Source: DASZYF01 sp035545535
GTDB taxonomy: Bacteria; Actinomycetota; Actinomycetes; Mycobacteriales; CAJCIY01
Direction: 5' to 3'
Length of the DNA: 64,000 bases
Assembly (NCBI GenBank): GCA_035545535.1
Contig: DASZYF010000022.1
Location: forward strand, 42,856 to 106,855
The notes beneath the pieces were generated by a model. The model was not told the DNA's origin. It was given only the letters and a program-made list of their open reading frames with translations, and did not search any database. The position numbers and the translations under genes are program-made. Positions 8,083 through 16,534 of the stretch are shown here, piece after piece (the first letter of the stretch is position 1; each line of letters starts with the position of its first letter).

Positions 8083-8709
8083 TCAGGGATCGATGAGGGC
8101 CTGCGCGGCCTGCTGCGCGGCCGCCGAGTCCGGACCCGGAGGCGGCACCAGCACGGTCGCGCGGTAGTACCTGAGCTCGCGGATCGAGTCGAGGATGTCG
8201 GCCAGCGCGCGGTGGCCGCCCTCCTTCTTCGGCTGGCTGAAGTAGACCCGTGGGTACCAGCGCCGGACCAGCTCCTTGAGGCTGCTCACGTCGACCATCC
8301 GGTAGTGCAGGAAGTCATCCAGCGCGGGCATGTCGCGGGCGAGGAAGCCGCGGTCGGTGGCGATCGAGTTGCCGCACAGCGGCGCCTTGCGGGCCTCGGC
8401 CACGTGCTTCTGGACGTAGGCGAGGACCTGCGCCTCGGCCTCGGGGACCGTGAGCGTCGCCGCCCGGACCGCATCGGTGAGGCCGCTCGCCGCATGCATC
8501 TCCTGCACCACCGGCACCATCGCGTCGAGCACGTCGTCCGGCGCGCTCATCACGAGGTCGATGCCGTCGTCGAGCGCGTTGAGGTCGGAGTCGGTCACCA
8601 CGCACGCGATCTCGATGAGCCGGTCGTTCACGAGGTCCAGGCCGGTCATCTCGCAGTCGACCCAGACCAGCCGCTCGTCCGGGCGCTGCGGTGCGTCCTC
8701 TCCAGCCAC
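8083..8709 (-). CDS. orn: Oligoribonuclease
   Basis: A 208-residue DEDDh 3'-5' exonuclease that degrades 2-5 nt RNA, including the linear c-di-GMP product pGpG. Exo I is WVDCEMTGLD (Asp and Glu), Exo II contains GNSIATDRGFL, and Exo III HRALADI carries the His and last Asp. Length and the YFSQPKKEGGHRALADI region fit Orn. The GTG start at 8709 has TAGGCT 7 nt upstream. Confidence 0.95.
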   Translation of the reverse strand: MAGEDAPQRPDERLVWVDCEMTGLDLVNDRLIEIACVVTDSDLNALDDGIDLVMSAPDDVLDAMVPVVQEMHAASGLTDAVRAATLTVPEAEAQVLAYVQKHVAEARKAPLCGNSIATDRGFLARDMPALDDFLHYRMVDVSSLKELVRRWYPRVYFSQPKKEGGHRALADILDSIRELRYYRATVLVPPPGPDSAAAQQAAQALIDP

Positions 8710-8716
8710 GTCCCGC

Positions 8717-8722
8717 AGCCTA
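8717..8722 (-). promoter_or_regulatory. Leaderless -10 element (TAGGCT) for orn
   Basis: TAGGCT on the minus strand, 7 nt from the GTG start at 8709. Confidence 0.6.
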
Positions 8723-8840
8723 GGTGGCGGTGATCGCGCGCCCGCCGGCGCTGCGCGGGGACTGCGCGGGGACTGCGCGGTGAGAGAGCGTCGGAACAAC
8801 CCGGAAACAGGACAGTCACGCCGAGGTAACCCGCCGCTCC

Positions 8841-8846
8841 TAGCGT
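8841..8846 (+). promoter_or_regulatory. Leaderless -10 element (TAGCGT)
   Basis: TAGCGT 7 nt before the GTG at 8854. Confidence 0.6.
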
Positions 8847-8853
8847 CGGTCGG

Positions 8854-9213
8854 GTGACGGCGGCGGCACCCTTCCTGGCCCGGGCCGCGGACGAGGGCCT
8901 CGTCATCGAAGGCTCGGTCCACAGCGGCGACCTCGAGGTCGACCTGACGGAGTACGAGGTGCGGCTCTCGGGCACCCCGTTGGAGATGAGTCCCCGCCAG
9001 GTCGAGCTGCTTGCCCTGTTCCTCGCCGCGCCCGGCCGGGTGTGGAGCCGCCAGCAGCTGCACTGGATCTGCTGGGAGGACACCTCGCCGTCGCGCCGGG
9101 TGGACGTGCAGCTGTGCCGCATCCGGGCGAAGGTGGGCATGGAGCTGTTCCGCAACGTGCGCGACCGCGGCTGGGCGCTCCGGGTCCCGCTGCCGGCCGC
9201 GCGGGCCAGCTAG
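8854..9213 (+). CDS. Stand-alone OmpR/PhoB-type winged-helix DNA-binding protein
   Basis: 119 residues. After a short N-terminal beta segment (IEGSVHSGDLEVDLTEYEVRL) comes a Trans_reg_C winged helix: LEMSPRQVELLALFLAAPGRVWSRQQL, RRVDVQLCRIRAKVG and the wing VRDRGWALRV. There is no receiver domain, so phosphorylation control is absent or supplied in trans. The GTG start is preceded by TAGCGT (leaderless). Confidence 0.85.
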   Translation: MTAAAPFLARAADEGLVIEGSVHSGDLEVDLTEYEVRLSGTPLEMSPRQVELLALFLAAPGRVWSRQQLHWICWEDTSPSRRVDVQLCRIRAKVGMELFRNVRDRGWALRVPLPAARAS

Positions 9214-9228
9214 CTCCTCGACGAGCCC

Positions 9229-9564
9229 TCAGACCAGCTCGGCCTCCGCGTCGACGCCCGCGAGGACGGCGTCGAGTAGGCCGGGGAAGCGGCTGTCGAG
9301 GTCCTCGCGGCGCAGCCAGATGATCTTGCGGGTGCCCTCGTAGCGGGCGGCGGTGACGCCGGCCTCGCGCAGGACCCGCATGTGGTGGCTACGGGTGGAC
9401 TTCGCCATGGACATGAGGCCGGCCAGGCTGCCGAGGTCGTCGCAGGACTGCTCGGGCATGTGCGCCAGTGCGGCGACGATCGCCAGCCGCGACGGGTCGG
9501 CGAAGGCGTGCATGACGCCGGCGAGGTCGATCTCGCTCACGTCCGGCATGGGCATCGCCCGCAT
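9229..9564 (-). CDS. ArsR-family HTH repressor
   Basis: 111 residues from ATG 9564 (GGGAGG 7 nt upstream). Winged helix: GVMHAFADPSRLAIVAALAHMPEQSCDDL, recognition helix SMAKSTRSHHMRVLREAGV, wing YEGTRKIIWLRREDLDSRFPGLL. No CxC metal motif, so an organic or redox effector is more likely than a metal. Divergent from the MFS transporter at 9768, which it probably represses through the palindrome at 9667-9684. Confidence 0.88.
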   Translation of the reverse strand: MRAMPMPDVSEIDLAGVMHAFADPSRLAIVAALAHMPEQSCDDLGSLAGLMSMAKSTRSHHMRVLREAGVTAARYEGTRKIIWLRREDLDSRFPGLLDAVLAGVDAEAELV

Positions 9565-9666
9565 GTCACACCTCCCTGCTCGTGTGGAGTCCCGAGGTCG
9601 TTCACCGACAGTTTCCCCAACAAGCGGGGCCGCGCGGGAATGCCCGCGCCGAAAATCGGTTGGAAG

Positions 9667-9684
9667 GTTCGACAACGATCGAAC
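9667..9684. promoter_or_regulatory. Inverted-repeat operator candidate (ArsR/MFS intergenic)
   Basis: GTTCGA-caacga-TCGAAC, a perfect 6-bp inverted repeat in the 203-bp gap between the divergent ArsR and MFS genes, the expected place for the repressor site. Confidence 0.5.
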
Positions 9685-9767
9685 TATCCGGCGACGAGCG
9701 GCCTCCGCCACCACCAGGCGAGGACCGCCGGCCGGCATCCGAGCTCCCCACCCGGAAGGTGGTTCTC

Positions 9768-11300
9768 ATGACCACGCAGACGGTCCCGCCGCAGACGAGC
9801 CCGCGGAGCCTGCCCGCGCGCGTCGCGGTCAACCGCATCGCGCCCTCGCCGTCCTCCGCCGGCGCCGAACCGACCTACGACGAGCGCCGCTGGAAGTCGC
9901 TGCCCGTCATCCTCACGGCGACCTTCATGGCGCTGTTCGACCTCTTCGTCGTCAACGTCGCCGCGCCGAGCATCCAGGGCGACCTGCACGCGTCGTCCTC
10001 CACGCTCGAGCTCGTCATCGCGGGCTACTCCTTCACCTACGCCGCCGGTCTCGTCACCGGCGGGCGCCTCGGTGACCTGCTCGGTCGCCGTCGCCTCTTC
10101 GTGCTCGGCATGACGGTGTTCACGCTCGCCTCGCTGCTCGCGGGCGTCGCGCCCAACAGTGCCACGCTCGTTGCCGGCCGGCTGCTGCAGGGCGTCGGCG
10201 CCGCGGCGATGGTCCCGCAGGTGCTCTCGCTCATCACCGTCGGCTTCCCCCCGGCGGAGCGGCCGCGCGTGTTCGCGCTGTTCGGCGCCACGGTCGGCAT
10301 CGCGTCGGTGCTCGGCCAGGTCCTCGGCGGCGTGCTGCTCGACCTCGACATCGCGGGCCTCGGCTGGCGGCCGATCTTCCTCGTCAACGTGCCCATCGGC
10401 ATCGCGGCCGTCGCCGGCTCCTACCGGTTCGTGCGCGAGTCGAAGGCCGACGCCGCCGACCGGCTCGACCCGCGCGGCCTCGTGCTGCTCACCGGCGGGC
10501 TCGGCGCGGTGCTCGCACCGCTCGTCCTCGGCCGCACCGAGGGCTGGCCGCTCTGGACGTGGATCTCGTTCGGGGCCGGTGCGGTGCTCGTCGCCGCGTT
10601 CGCCCGCTGGCAGCTGGTGCTGCAGGCGAGGGGCGGTCACCCGCTGGTCCCGCCGCGCGTGTTCCGCCACCGTGGCCTGCCCGCCGGCCTGCTCGTGAAC
10701 CTCGGGTTCTTCGTCTTCCTCGGCAGCTTCCTGCTGACGCTCACGGTCTACCTGCAGGAAGGCCTCGGCGACAGCCCCCTGCGGGCCGGCCTCACGCTCG
10801 CTCCGCTCGGTGTCGCGTTCGCCGTGTCGTCGCTGCTCGGCCGGGGCCTCGTCGCCCGGTTCGGCCCGAACGTCCTCACCGCCGGCGCGCTCACGTCCCT
10901 GTCCGGGCTGGTCGGTTCCACGCTCGTGGTGCACGCCGAGGGCCAGGCGGCGACGTCGCTCGAGCTCTCGCCCGTGCTGATGCTCATCGGCGTCGGCAAC
11001 GGCCTGGTCATCCCGTCGCTCATCGGCGCGGTGCTGCAGAGCGTCCCGCCGGCCGAGGCGGGCGCCGCGTCCGGAGTGCTCACCACGACGCAGCAGTTCT
11101 CCGCGGCGCTCGGCATCGCCGGCATCGGGACGCTGTTCTTCACCCGCGTCGCGTCGCACGGCATCGTCGACGCCGCGCAGGTCTCCTTCGTCGCGCAGAT
11201 CGGTGTCGTGGTGCTCGCGGCCGGGGCGACCCTGCTGCTGCCGCGCCGGGCCGCGGCGGCTCCGGCGCCGGTCGCGATCGACATCGCCGAAGCGGCCTAG
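9768..11300 (+). CDS. MFS drug:H+ antiporter, DHA2 (14-TM) family
   Basis: 510 residues. A cytosolic N-tail of about 45 residues precedes the first span (LPVILTATFMALFDLFVVNVAAPSI, the DHA2 motif D1 region). GGRLGDLLGRRRLF is MFS motif A and GRLLQGVGAAAMVPQVL follows. Length and pattern fit a 14-span efflux pump of the EmrB/QacA type. ATG chosen for the GGAAGGTGG ribosome site. Divergent ArsR gene suggests inducible expression; a strong hairpin follows the stop. Confidence 0.9.
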   Translation: MTTQTVPPQTSPRSLPARVAVNRIAPSPSSAGAEPTYDERRWKSLPVILTATFMALFDLFVVNVAAPSIQGDLHASSSTLELVIAGYSFTYAAGLVTGGRLGDLLGRRRLFVLGMTVFTLASLLAGVAPNSATLVAGRLLQGVGAAAMVPQVLSLITVGFPPAERPRVFALFGATVGIASVLGQVLGGVLLDLDIAGLGWRPIFLVNVPIGIAAVAGSYRFVRESKADAADRLDPRGLVLLTGGLGAVLAPLVLGRTEGWPLWTWISFGAGAVLVAAFARWQLVLQARGGHPLVPPRVFRHRGLPAGLLVNLGFFVFLGSFLLTLTVYLQEGLGDSPLRAGLTLAPLGVAFAVSSLLGRGLVARFGPNVLTAGALTSLSGLVGSTLVVHAEGQAATSLELSPVLMLIGVGNGLVIPSLIGAVLQSVPPAEAGAASGVLTTTQQFSAALGIAGIGTLFFTRVASHGIVDAAQVSFVAQIGVVVLAAGATLLLPRRAAAAPAPVAIDIAEAA

Positions 11301-11317
11301 CTGCTCCCCACCGCGAT

Positions 11318-11351
11318 GCGTCCGCCCCGGCCATGAGGCCGGGGCGGACGC
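11318..11351 (+). terminator. Strong 15-bp hairpin after the MFS gene
   Basis: GCGTCCGCCCCGGCC / GGCCGGGGCGGACGC with an ATGA loop is a perfect 15-bp stem starting 17 nt after the MFS stop. No T-tract follows, so it may act as an RNA 3' end stabiliser or a weak terminator. Confidence 0.65.
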
Positions 11352-11353
11352 CG

Positions 11354-11359
11354 TAGGGT
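11354..11359 (+). promoter_or_regulatory. Leaderless -10 element (TAGGGT) for the M16 peptidase operon
   Basis: TAGGGT 8 nt before the ATG at 11368, immediately after the upstream hairpin. Confidence 0.55.
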
Positions 11360-11367
11360 CGTCATCG

Positions 11368-12693
11368 ATGCCCAGAACCGCCACTCGGCCAGCCGCGATC
11401 CGCGTCCCCGACGCGAACCTTGAGATCTCCCGCTTCACGCTCGGCAACGGCCTGCGGGTCGTGCTGTCGCCCGACCGGAGCGCGCCCGTCGTGGGCGTCT
11501 GCGTCGTGTACGACGTGGGCTTCCGCAGCGAGCCCGAAGGTCGCACCGGCTTCGCGCACCTCTTCGAGCACCTGATGTTCCAGGGCTCGGAGAACGTCGG
11601 GAAGATGGAGCACGCACGCCTCGTCGAGGGCGCGGGCGGCGTGATGAACGGATCCACGCACCCCGACTTCACCAACTACTACGAGGCGCTGCCCTCCGGT
11701 GCGCTCGAGCTCGCGCTCTGGCTCGAGGCCGACCGCATGCGCGCACCGCGCCTCACGCAGGAGAACCTCGACAACCAGATCTCCGTCGTGCAGGAGGAGA
11801 TCCGGGTCAACGTCATGAACCAGCCCTACGGCGGGTTCCCCTGGATCTCGCTGCCGCCGGTCGCGTTCGACACGTTCGCCAACGCGCACAACGGCTACGG
11901 CGACTTCGCCGAGCTCGAGTCGGCTTCGCTCGATGATGCCCGCGACTTCTTCTCGCGCTACTACGCGCCGGGCAACGCCGTGCTCGCCGTCGCCGGTGAT
12001 CTCGACGTCGCCGCGACCACCGAGATGGTCGAGCGGCTCTTCGGCGGCATCAAGGCGCGCAAGGTGCCCAAGCTGCCGAACTTCGGGGAACCGGTCCCGA
12101 CGAAGGAGCGCCGCGGCGTCATCCACGACGCGCTCGCCCCGCAGCCGGCGCTCGCCATCGGCTGGCGCGTCCCCGACCCCATCCGCGAGCTCGACGACTA
12201 CCTCGCGTCGGTGCTGCTCGCCGAGGTGCTGACGGACGGCGACGCGAGCCGCCTGCAACGGCGCCTCGTCCTCGATGACCGCATCGTCACCGGCGTCTCC
12301 GGCTACCTCGGTGCGTTCGGCGACCCCTTCGAGGTGCGCGACCCGGTGCTGCTGACCCTCGAGGTGCACCACCCCGACAGCACCAAGGCCGGCAAGGTGC
12401 TCGACGTCGTGCAGGAAGAGCTCGCCCGGATCCGGACCGAGGGCATCGACGCCGACGAGCTGCAGCGCGTGCAGGCGCGCGTCGCCGCGCAGCTGCTGCG
12501 CGGCACCGACTCGCTCGTCGGCCGGACCAACCACCTCGCGGTCGTCGAGGCCCAGCGCGGAGCCGCCGAGCTCGTGGGCCGGCTCCCCTCGATGCTCGCG
12601 GAGGTCGAGGCCGACGCCGTCGTCGCCGCCGCCGCGCGCTGCACCGAGGACAGCCGGAGCGTGCTCGAGGTCCGCCCGGGGAAGGCAGCATGA
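11368..12693 (+). CDS. M16 family zinc peptidase, catalytic subunit
   Basis: 441 residues of the insulinase/mitochondrial processing peptidase family. The zinc-binding inverted motif HxxEH is present in FAHLFEHLMFQGS (about residue 69-73), with the downstream Glu in ISVVQEEIRVN. The second M16 half follows (residues about 190-380). Overlaps the next gene at ATGA (12690-12693): together they form a catalytic/non-catalytic pair like MPP-beta/alpha or the Sphingomonas SPH2682/2681 pair. Confidence 0.9.
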   Translation: MPRTATRPAAIRVPDANLEISRFTLGNGLRVVLSPDRSAPVVGVCVVYDVGFRSEPEGRTGFAHLFEHLMFQGSENVGKMEHARLVEGAGGVMNGSTHPDFTNYYEALPSGALELALWLEADRMRAPRLTQENLDNQISVVQEEIRVNVMNQPYGGFPWISLPPVAFDTFANAHNGYGDFAELESASLDDARDFFSRYYAPGNAVLAVAGDLDVAATTEMVERLFGGIKARKVPKLPNFGEPVPTKERRGVIHDALAPQPALAIGWRVPDPIRELDDYLASVLLAEVLTDGDASRLQRRLVLDDRIVTGVSGYLGAFGDPFEVRDPVLLTLEVHHPDSTKAGKVLDVVQEELARIRTEGIDADELQRVQARVAAQLLRGTDSLVGRTNHLAVVEAQRGAAELVGRLPSMLAEVEADAVVAAAARCTEDSRSVLEVRPGKAA

Positions 12694-14048
12694 GCGCGCC
12701 CGCGCTCCAGCGCCCCGTCGTCGGCGTCACGCGCACGGCCAAGCTGCCGCCGTCCGCCGAGCGCACCTTCGCCAACGGGCTGCGCGTCGTCGCCGTCCGC
12801 AAGCCTGGCGTCCCCGTCGTCGAGCTGCGCGTCCGGCTCCCGCTCGCCGCGACCGGCGGCAAGAGCGCCACGGCGCACACCGCGCGCCTCACCGTGCTCG
12901 CCGAGACCATCCTGCGCGGCACGGAGCGGCGCACCGCGCTGCAGATCGCCGAAGAGCTGCAGCGCGTCGGCGGTGCGCTCGGCGCCGGCTCCGACGCCGA
13001 CCGGTTCGCCCTCGGCGGCAGCGCGCTGTCCTCAGGTCTTCCGGTGCTGCTCGACGTGCTCGCCGACGTCCTGCAGCACGCGACGTACCCGCAGCGCGAG
13101 GTCGAGGGGGAGCGTGACCGCCTCCTGCAGGACCTGGCGATCGCGCGCACCCAGCCGGGCCTGCTCGCCGCGGCCGCGCTCGCGCGGCGCGTCTACGGCA
13201 CCCACCCGTACGCGTTCGAGCTCGCCCACGTCGAGGCGGTGCAGGCGGTCACGCGGGCGCAGGTGCGCGCGCTGCATGCGTCGCGCATCGGACCGCAGGA
13301 CGGTCTCGTCGTCATCGTCGGTGACCTGACTCCGGCGAAGATGCTCGACGCGGCGGAGAAGGCGCTCGGCGGCTGGACGTCCGACGCGAAAGCGGATCGC
13401 GAGCTGCCGCCCATGCCGGAGATCGTCCCCGGGGCGATCGAGATCGCGAACCGTCCGGGCGCGGTGCAGACGAACATCCGCTTCGCCGGTGCGTCGGTCC
13501 CGCGCGACGACCCGAGCTACCCCGCACTGCTGCTCGCGCACACGGTGTTCGGTGGCTACTTCTCCTCGCGCCTCGTCGCGAACATCCGCGAGGACAAGGG
13601 CTTCACGTACTCGCCGCGCAGCTCGCTCGACCACGCGCGGGCGGGCTCCACGTTCTCCGTCGTCGCGGACGTCGCCACCGGGGTCACCGCACCGGCGCTG
13701 GCCGAGACGCTGCACGAGCTGCTGCGCATCACCACGGCCAAGGTCGGGGCCGACGAGCTCGACGCCGCGCGTCGCTACAGCATCGGTTCGCTCGCGCTGC
13801 GCTCGGCGACGCAGGCCGGTCTGGCGACGACGCTCGCCGGGCTGCTGCCGAGCGGTCTCGGGCTCGAGTGGCTGCGTGAGCAACCGCGCCGCCTCGGGTC
13901 CGTGACGGTCGACGACGTGCTCGCTGCGGCGCAGCAGATCATGGCGCCGTCGAAGCTCGTGACGGTGCTGCTCGGTGATGCCGATGCCATCGCCGGCCCG
14001 GTCGGCGTCATCGCACCGGTCGAGGTCACGAGCATCGCCGACCTCTGA
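12690..14048 (+). CDS. M16 family peptidase-like subunit lacking the zinc motif
   Basis: 452 residues. Same two-domain fold (FANGLRVVAVRKPGVPVVELRVRL at the start), but HxxEH is replaced by HTARLTVLAE, so it cannot bind zinc in the usual way. The C-terminal half keeps the R/Y-type substrate pocket (GFTYSPRSSL). It probably forms a heterodimer with the upstream catalytic subunit, with which it is translationally coupled. Confidence 0.9.
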   Translation: MSAPALQRPVVGVTRTAKLPPSAERTFANGLRVVAVRKPGVPVVELRVRLPLAATGGKSATAHTARLTVLAETILRGTERRTALQIAEELQRVGGALGAGSDADRFALGGSALSSGLPVLLDVLADVLQHATYPQREVEGERDRLLQDLAIARTQPGLLAAAALARRVYGTHPYAFELAHVEAVQAVTRAQVRALHASRIGPQDGLVVIVGDLTPAKMLDAAEKALGGWTSDAKADRELPPMPEIVPGAIEIANRPGAVQTNIRFAGASVPRDDPSYPALLLAHTVFGGYFSSRLVANIREDKGFTYSPRSSLDHARAGSTFSVVADVATGVTAPALAETLHELLRITTAKVGADELDAARRYSIGSLALRSATQAGLATTLAGLLPSGLGLEWLREQPRRLGSVTVDDVLAAAQQIMAPSKLVTVLLGDADAIAGPVGVIAPVEVTSIADL

Positions 14049-14145
14049 TGCCGCTCGTCGCGGGAGGATCGATGGCCGCTCGCGCGCACATGTGCGCCGC
14101 GAGCACGTGTCGGACCTTCCATGAGCTCCCGATCGCAGCCGCCAG

Positions 14146-15057
14146 GTGACGGCGGACGACTGGGGTCGCACGCGTCCCGAGCTCGCCGACCCTGACGCAC
14201 CGCCCGTGCTCGCCCGGGCGACCGTCGACCGCGCGGCGCAGCACCGTGGCGACGCCGCGTGGCTGCGCGCCGCGTGGGACGCCGGGCGCGTGCGGCTGCT
14301 GCGCGTCGGCCCGGACCTCGGCGTGCGGTCGACCCATGACGGTGCCGGTGCGCACCTCGCGTGGGAGGAGCCGCTCCCGTGGCAGAAGCCGCCGGACGGG
14401 CTGATGCTGCTCGGCGACGACGGCAGGCACGTCTACGTCGCATCGCCCGACGGTGAGCCCGGTGGTGCGTCGCTGCGCGACATCGGCGCGCAGCTCGACG
14501 ATGCCGAAGCAGGCTTGCTCACGACCGCGTTCGCGCTCGCGGCCTGGCACGCGTCGCACACGCACTGCCCGCGCTGCGGCACGCCCACCGAGGTCGTGCA
14601 GTCCGGTTGGGCGACGCGCTGCCCCCGCGACGGCAGCGACCACTTCCCGCGCACCGATCCGGCCGTGATCATGCTCGTGCACTCACCGTCGGGGGAGCGG
14701 GCGGTGCTCGGCCGGCAGCCGTCGTGGCCGGCGAACCGCTACTCCTGCCTCGCCGGCTTCGTCGAGGCCGGCGAGTCGGCCGAGCAGTGCGTCGTGCGCG
14801 AGGTGCGTGAGGAGGCCGGCATCGACGTGCACGACGTGCGGCCGGTCGCCAGCCAGCCGTGGCCGTTCCCGCGCTCGCTCATGCTCGGCTTCCGCGCGGT
14901 CGCCGACGACGACGCGGTGCCCAACGGCGCCGACGCCGAGCTCGAGGACGTCCGCTGGTTCACCAAGGAGGACGTGCTGTCCGGCCGCATCCTGCTGCCG
15001 CCGCCGGTCTCCATCGCCAACCGCCTCATCAGCGCCTGGCTCGCCGACCGGCTCTAG
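14146..15057 (+). CDS. nudC: NAD(H) pyrophosphatase / RNA deNADding Nudix hydrolase
   Basis: 303 residues. Zinc-ribbon region HCPRCGT...RCPRDGSDHFPRTDP (residues about 140-170), Nudix box GFVEAGESAEQCVVREVREEAGI-type (residues about 203-225) and the NudC-diagnostic SQPWPFPRS motif. The fourth zinc cysteine is replaced (CPRD), with nearby His or Asp possibly substituting. Hydrolyses NADH to NMNH and AMP and can remove NAD caps. No clear ribosome site. Stop overlaps the convergent GAF-ANTAR gene at CTAG. Confidence 0.92.
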   Translation: MTADDWGRTRPELADPDAPPVLARATVDRAAQHRGDAAWLRAAWDAGRVRLLRVGPDLGVRSTHDGAGAHLAWEEPLPWQKPPDGLMLLGDDGRHVYVASPDGEPGGASLRDIGAQLDDAEAGLLTTAFALAAWHASHTHCPRCGTPTEVVQSGWATRCPRDGSDHFPRTDPAVIMLVHSPSGERAVLGRQPSWPANRYSCLAGFVEAGESAEQCVVREVREEAGIDVHDVRPVASQPWPFPRSLMLGFRAVADDDAVPNGADAELEDVRWFTKEDVLSGRILLPPPVSIANRLISAWLADRL

Positions 15058-16007
15058 GTCGGCGCGCCCTCGGCCGGGGGGCGGTGGGCGATCTTCGCGA
15101 TCTGCGCCGGGGACGGCATGCGCGGGGCGCGGGCGAGCGAGGCAGGCAGCGGGTCGCTGCTGCCCGAAGCCGACTTCACGACCTCGTGCGCCAGGTCGTG
15201 CACGCGCCGGCCGCTGCCGCGCGCGACCGAGCGCAGCGACTCGAACGCGGCCCGCGGCGTGATCTGCCGGCGCTCGGCCAGCACGCCGATCGCCTGCTCG
15301 ACGATCACGCGGGCCGCGAGGGCGTGCTCGAGCTGCGTGACCGAGAGCCTGAGCTTCGTCAGCTCGTCGGCCTCCGGGCCGGGACGGCTCGGACGGGGGC
15401 CGCGGCCGTCGAGCTGGTCGAGCTCGGCGGCGAGCAGGTCGGCGAGGACCATCGCGCTGGTGAGGTCGTCCGCCGACTCGGGCGCCCGGCCGGGGCCGTG
15501 CACCGTCCAGACGCCGTCGACGCGCCGGATGGTCGGGCCGGGCTCGGGGACAGTGGCGGACTCGAGCAGGTGGGCGGTGACGACCTGGCTGAGGGCCTTG
15601 AGGGCCGGGCGCACGGCGTCCTCGACGGTGACATGCCCGCGGTCGGCCGCGCACAGCGCCCCGTACATCACGCCGCCGCCACCGGCGACCGGCACCCCCG
15701 CATAGGACACGTAGCCGGCGCGGGAGCGCAACGGAGCGTCCTTGTAGAGCGGGTCACTAGCGGCGTCCGAGGTGGTCCACGGCGCCCCGTTGAGCAGACG
15801 GTGGCACATGCTGTCGGCCTGGGGCGCGGAGAACCCGTCCTCGAAGGGTGGCCAGGGCTTCTCCGCGCAGGACCGGGTGATCGTGAAGGTGGTGCCGTCG
15901 AGGGCCGCGACGTACGCGAGCTCCATGCCGGTCATCGCCATCGTCGTCCGGAGGGCGGCGTCGATCGCCGGGTGTTCCAGAGCCGACGCGCTGGCTTGCG
16001 CGTTCAC
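15054..16007 (-). CDS. GAF-ANTAR sensor/RNA antiterminator
   Basis: 317 residues: an N-terminal GAF domain (IDAALRTTMAMTGMELAYVAALDG to about residue 150) and a C-terminal ANTAR RNA-binding helix bundle (ALAARVIVEQAIGVLAERRQITPRAAFESLRSVARGSGRRV). Such proteins bind paired hexaloop hairpins to prevent termination. GTG 16007 follows GAGGGGG. The target RNA is not obvious in this window. Confidence 0.87.
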   Translation of the reverse strand: MNAQASASALEHPAIDAALRTTMAMTGMELAYVAALDGTTFTITRSCAEKPWPPFEDGFSAPQADSMCHRLLNGAPWTTSDAASDPLYKDAPLRSRAGYVSYAGVPVAGGGGVMYGALCAADRGHVTVEDAVRPALKALSQVVTAHLLESATVPEPGPTIRRVDGVWTVHGPGRAPESADDLTSAMVLADLLAAELDQLDGRGPRPSRPGPEADELTKLRLSVTQLEHALAARVIVEQAIGVLAERRQITPRAAFESLRSVARGSGRRVHDLAHEVVKSASGSSDPLPASLARAPRMPSPAQIAKIAHRPPAEGAPT

Positions 16008-16165
16008 GGTGCCCCCTCGGGTCGCCCAGGTCCCTCCCGCGGGTAGAGGTAGGGCGGCCCCCAGCGTGCCACGGTGTTGATCACGGTGGAGGGTCCAGCC
16101 CGCGCAACGCTGGATCAACGACGCACGGAAGGTCCAGTCGGACGATGCGCGAGGGTCCGGTCGGG

Positions 16166-16411
16166 CTAGGCCGCGGCGACCGCCTCGAGGACCACGGGGA
16201 GCGGCGGGTTGGTGAGGGTCCGGCCGTCGGCGAAGACCAGGGTGGGGACCGTGGCGTTGCCGCCGTTGGCCGCCCGGACGAGCGCCTCGGCCTCCGGCTC
16301 GGCCTCGATGTCGACCTCGTCGAACGCGACCCCGGCCCGCGTCAGCTGGTTCTTGAGGCGCGTGCAGTACCCGCACCACGTCGTGGAGTAGATGGTCAGG
16401 CCACTCGCCAC
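16166..16411 (-). CDS. mrx1: Mycoredoxin (glutaredoxin-like)
   Basis: 81 residues, thioredoxin fold: TIYSTTWCGYCTRLK with a CxxC active site near residues 12-15, NGGNATVPTLVF with the cis-Pro, and DGRTLTNPPLPVV. The CGYC form and size match actinobacterial mycoredoxin-1, which reduces mycothiol mixed disulfides. The gene lies divergent to uvrD2. Confidence 0.88.
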   Translation of the reverse strand: MASGLTIYSTTWCGYCTRLKNQLTRAGVAFDEVDIEAEPEAEALVRAANGGNATVPTLVFADGRTLTNPPLPVVLEAVAAA

Positions 16412-16534
16412 CGCTGCTCGTCCCTCCTCGTCGGCGGCCTGCGCTGGCCGCACCGACCGTCTCAACCAGCCCGATCTTCCCCACCTTCCCCACCTCGAGA
16501 GACCTGTGTCACCGCCGGATGTGAGACTGCGGCG

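Noticed and set aside
9667..9684. Palindrome considered as an SOS box
   Set aside because: The arms are in the opposite order (GTTCGA...TCGAAC) from the LexA site at 3721 and the spacer is 6 nt instead of 4.
9684..11675. 663-codon minus-strand frame across the MFS gene
   Set aside because: Composition is extremely charged and repetitive; the plus strand encodes a well-formed transporter.
15054..16411. GAF-ANTAR target hairpins in the adjacent 16008-16165 gap
   Set aside because: A 6-bp TCCAGC/GCTGGA hairpin is present at about 16094-16114, but I do not see the paired hexaloop hairpins that ANTAR proteins recognise.
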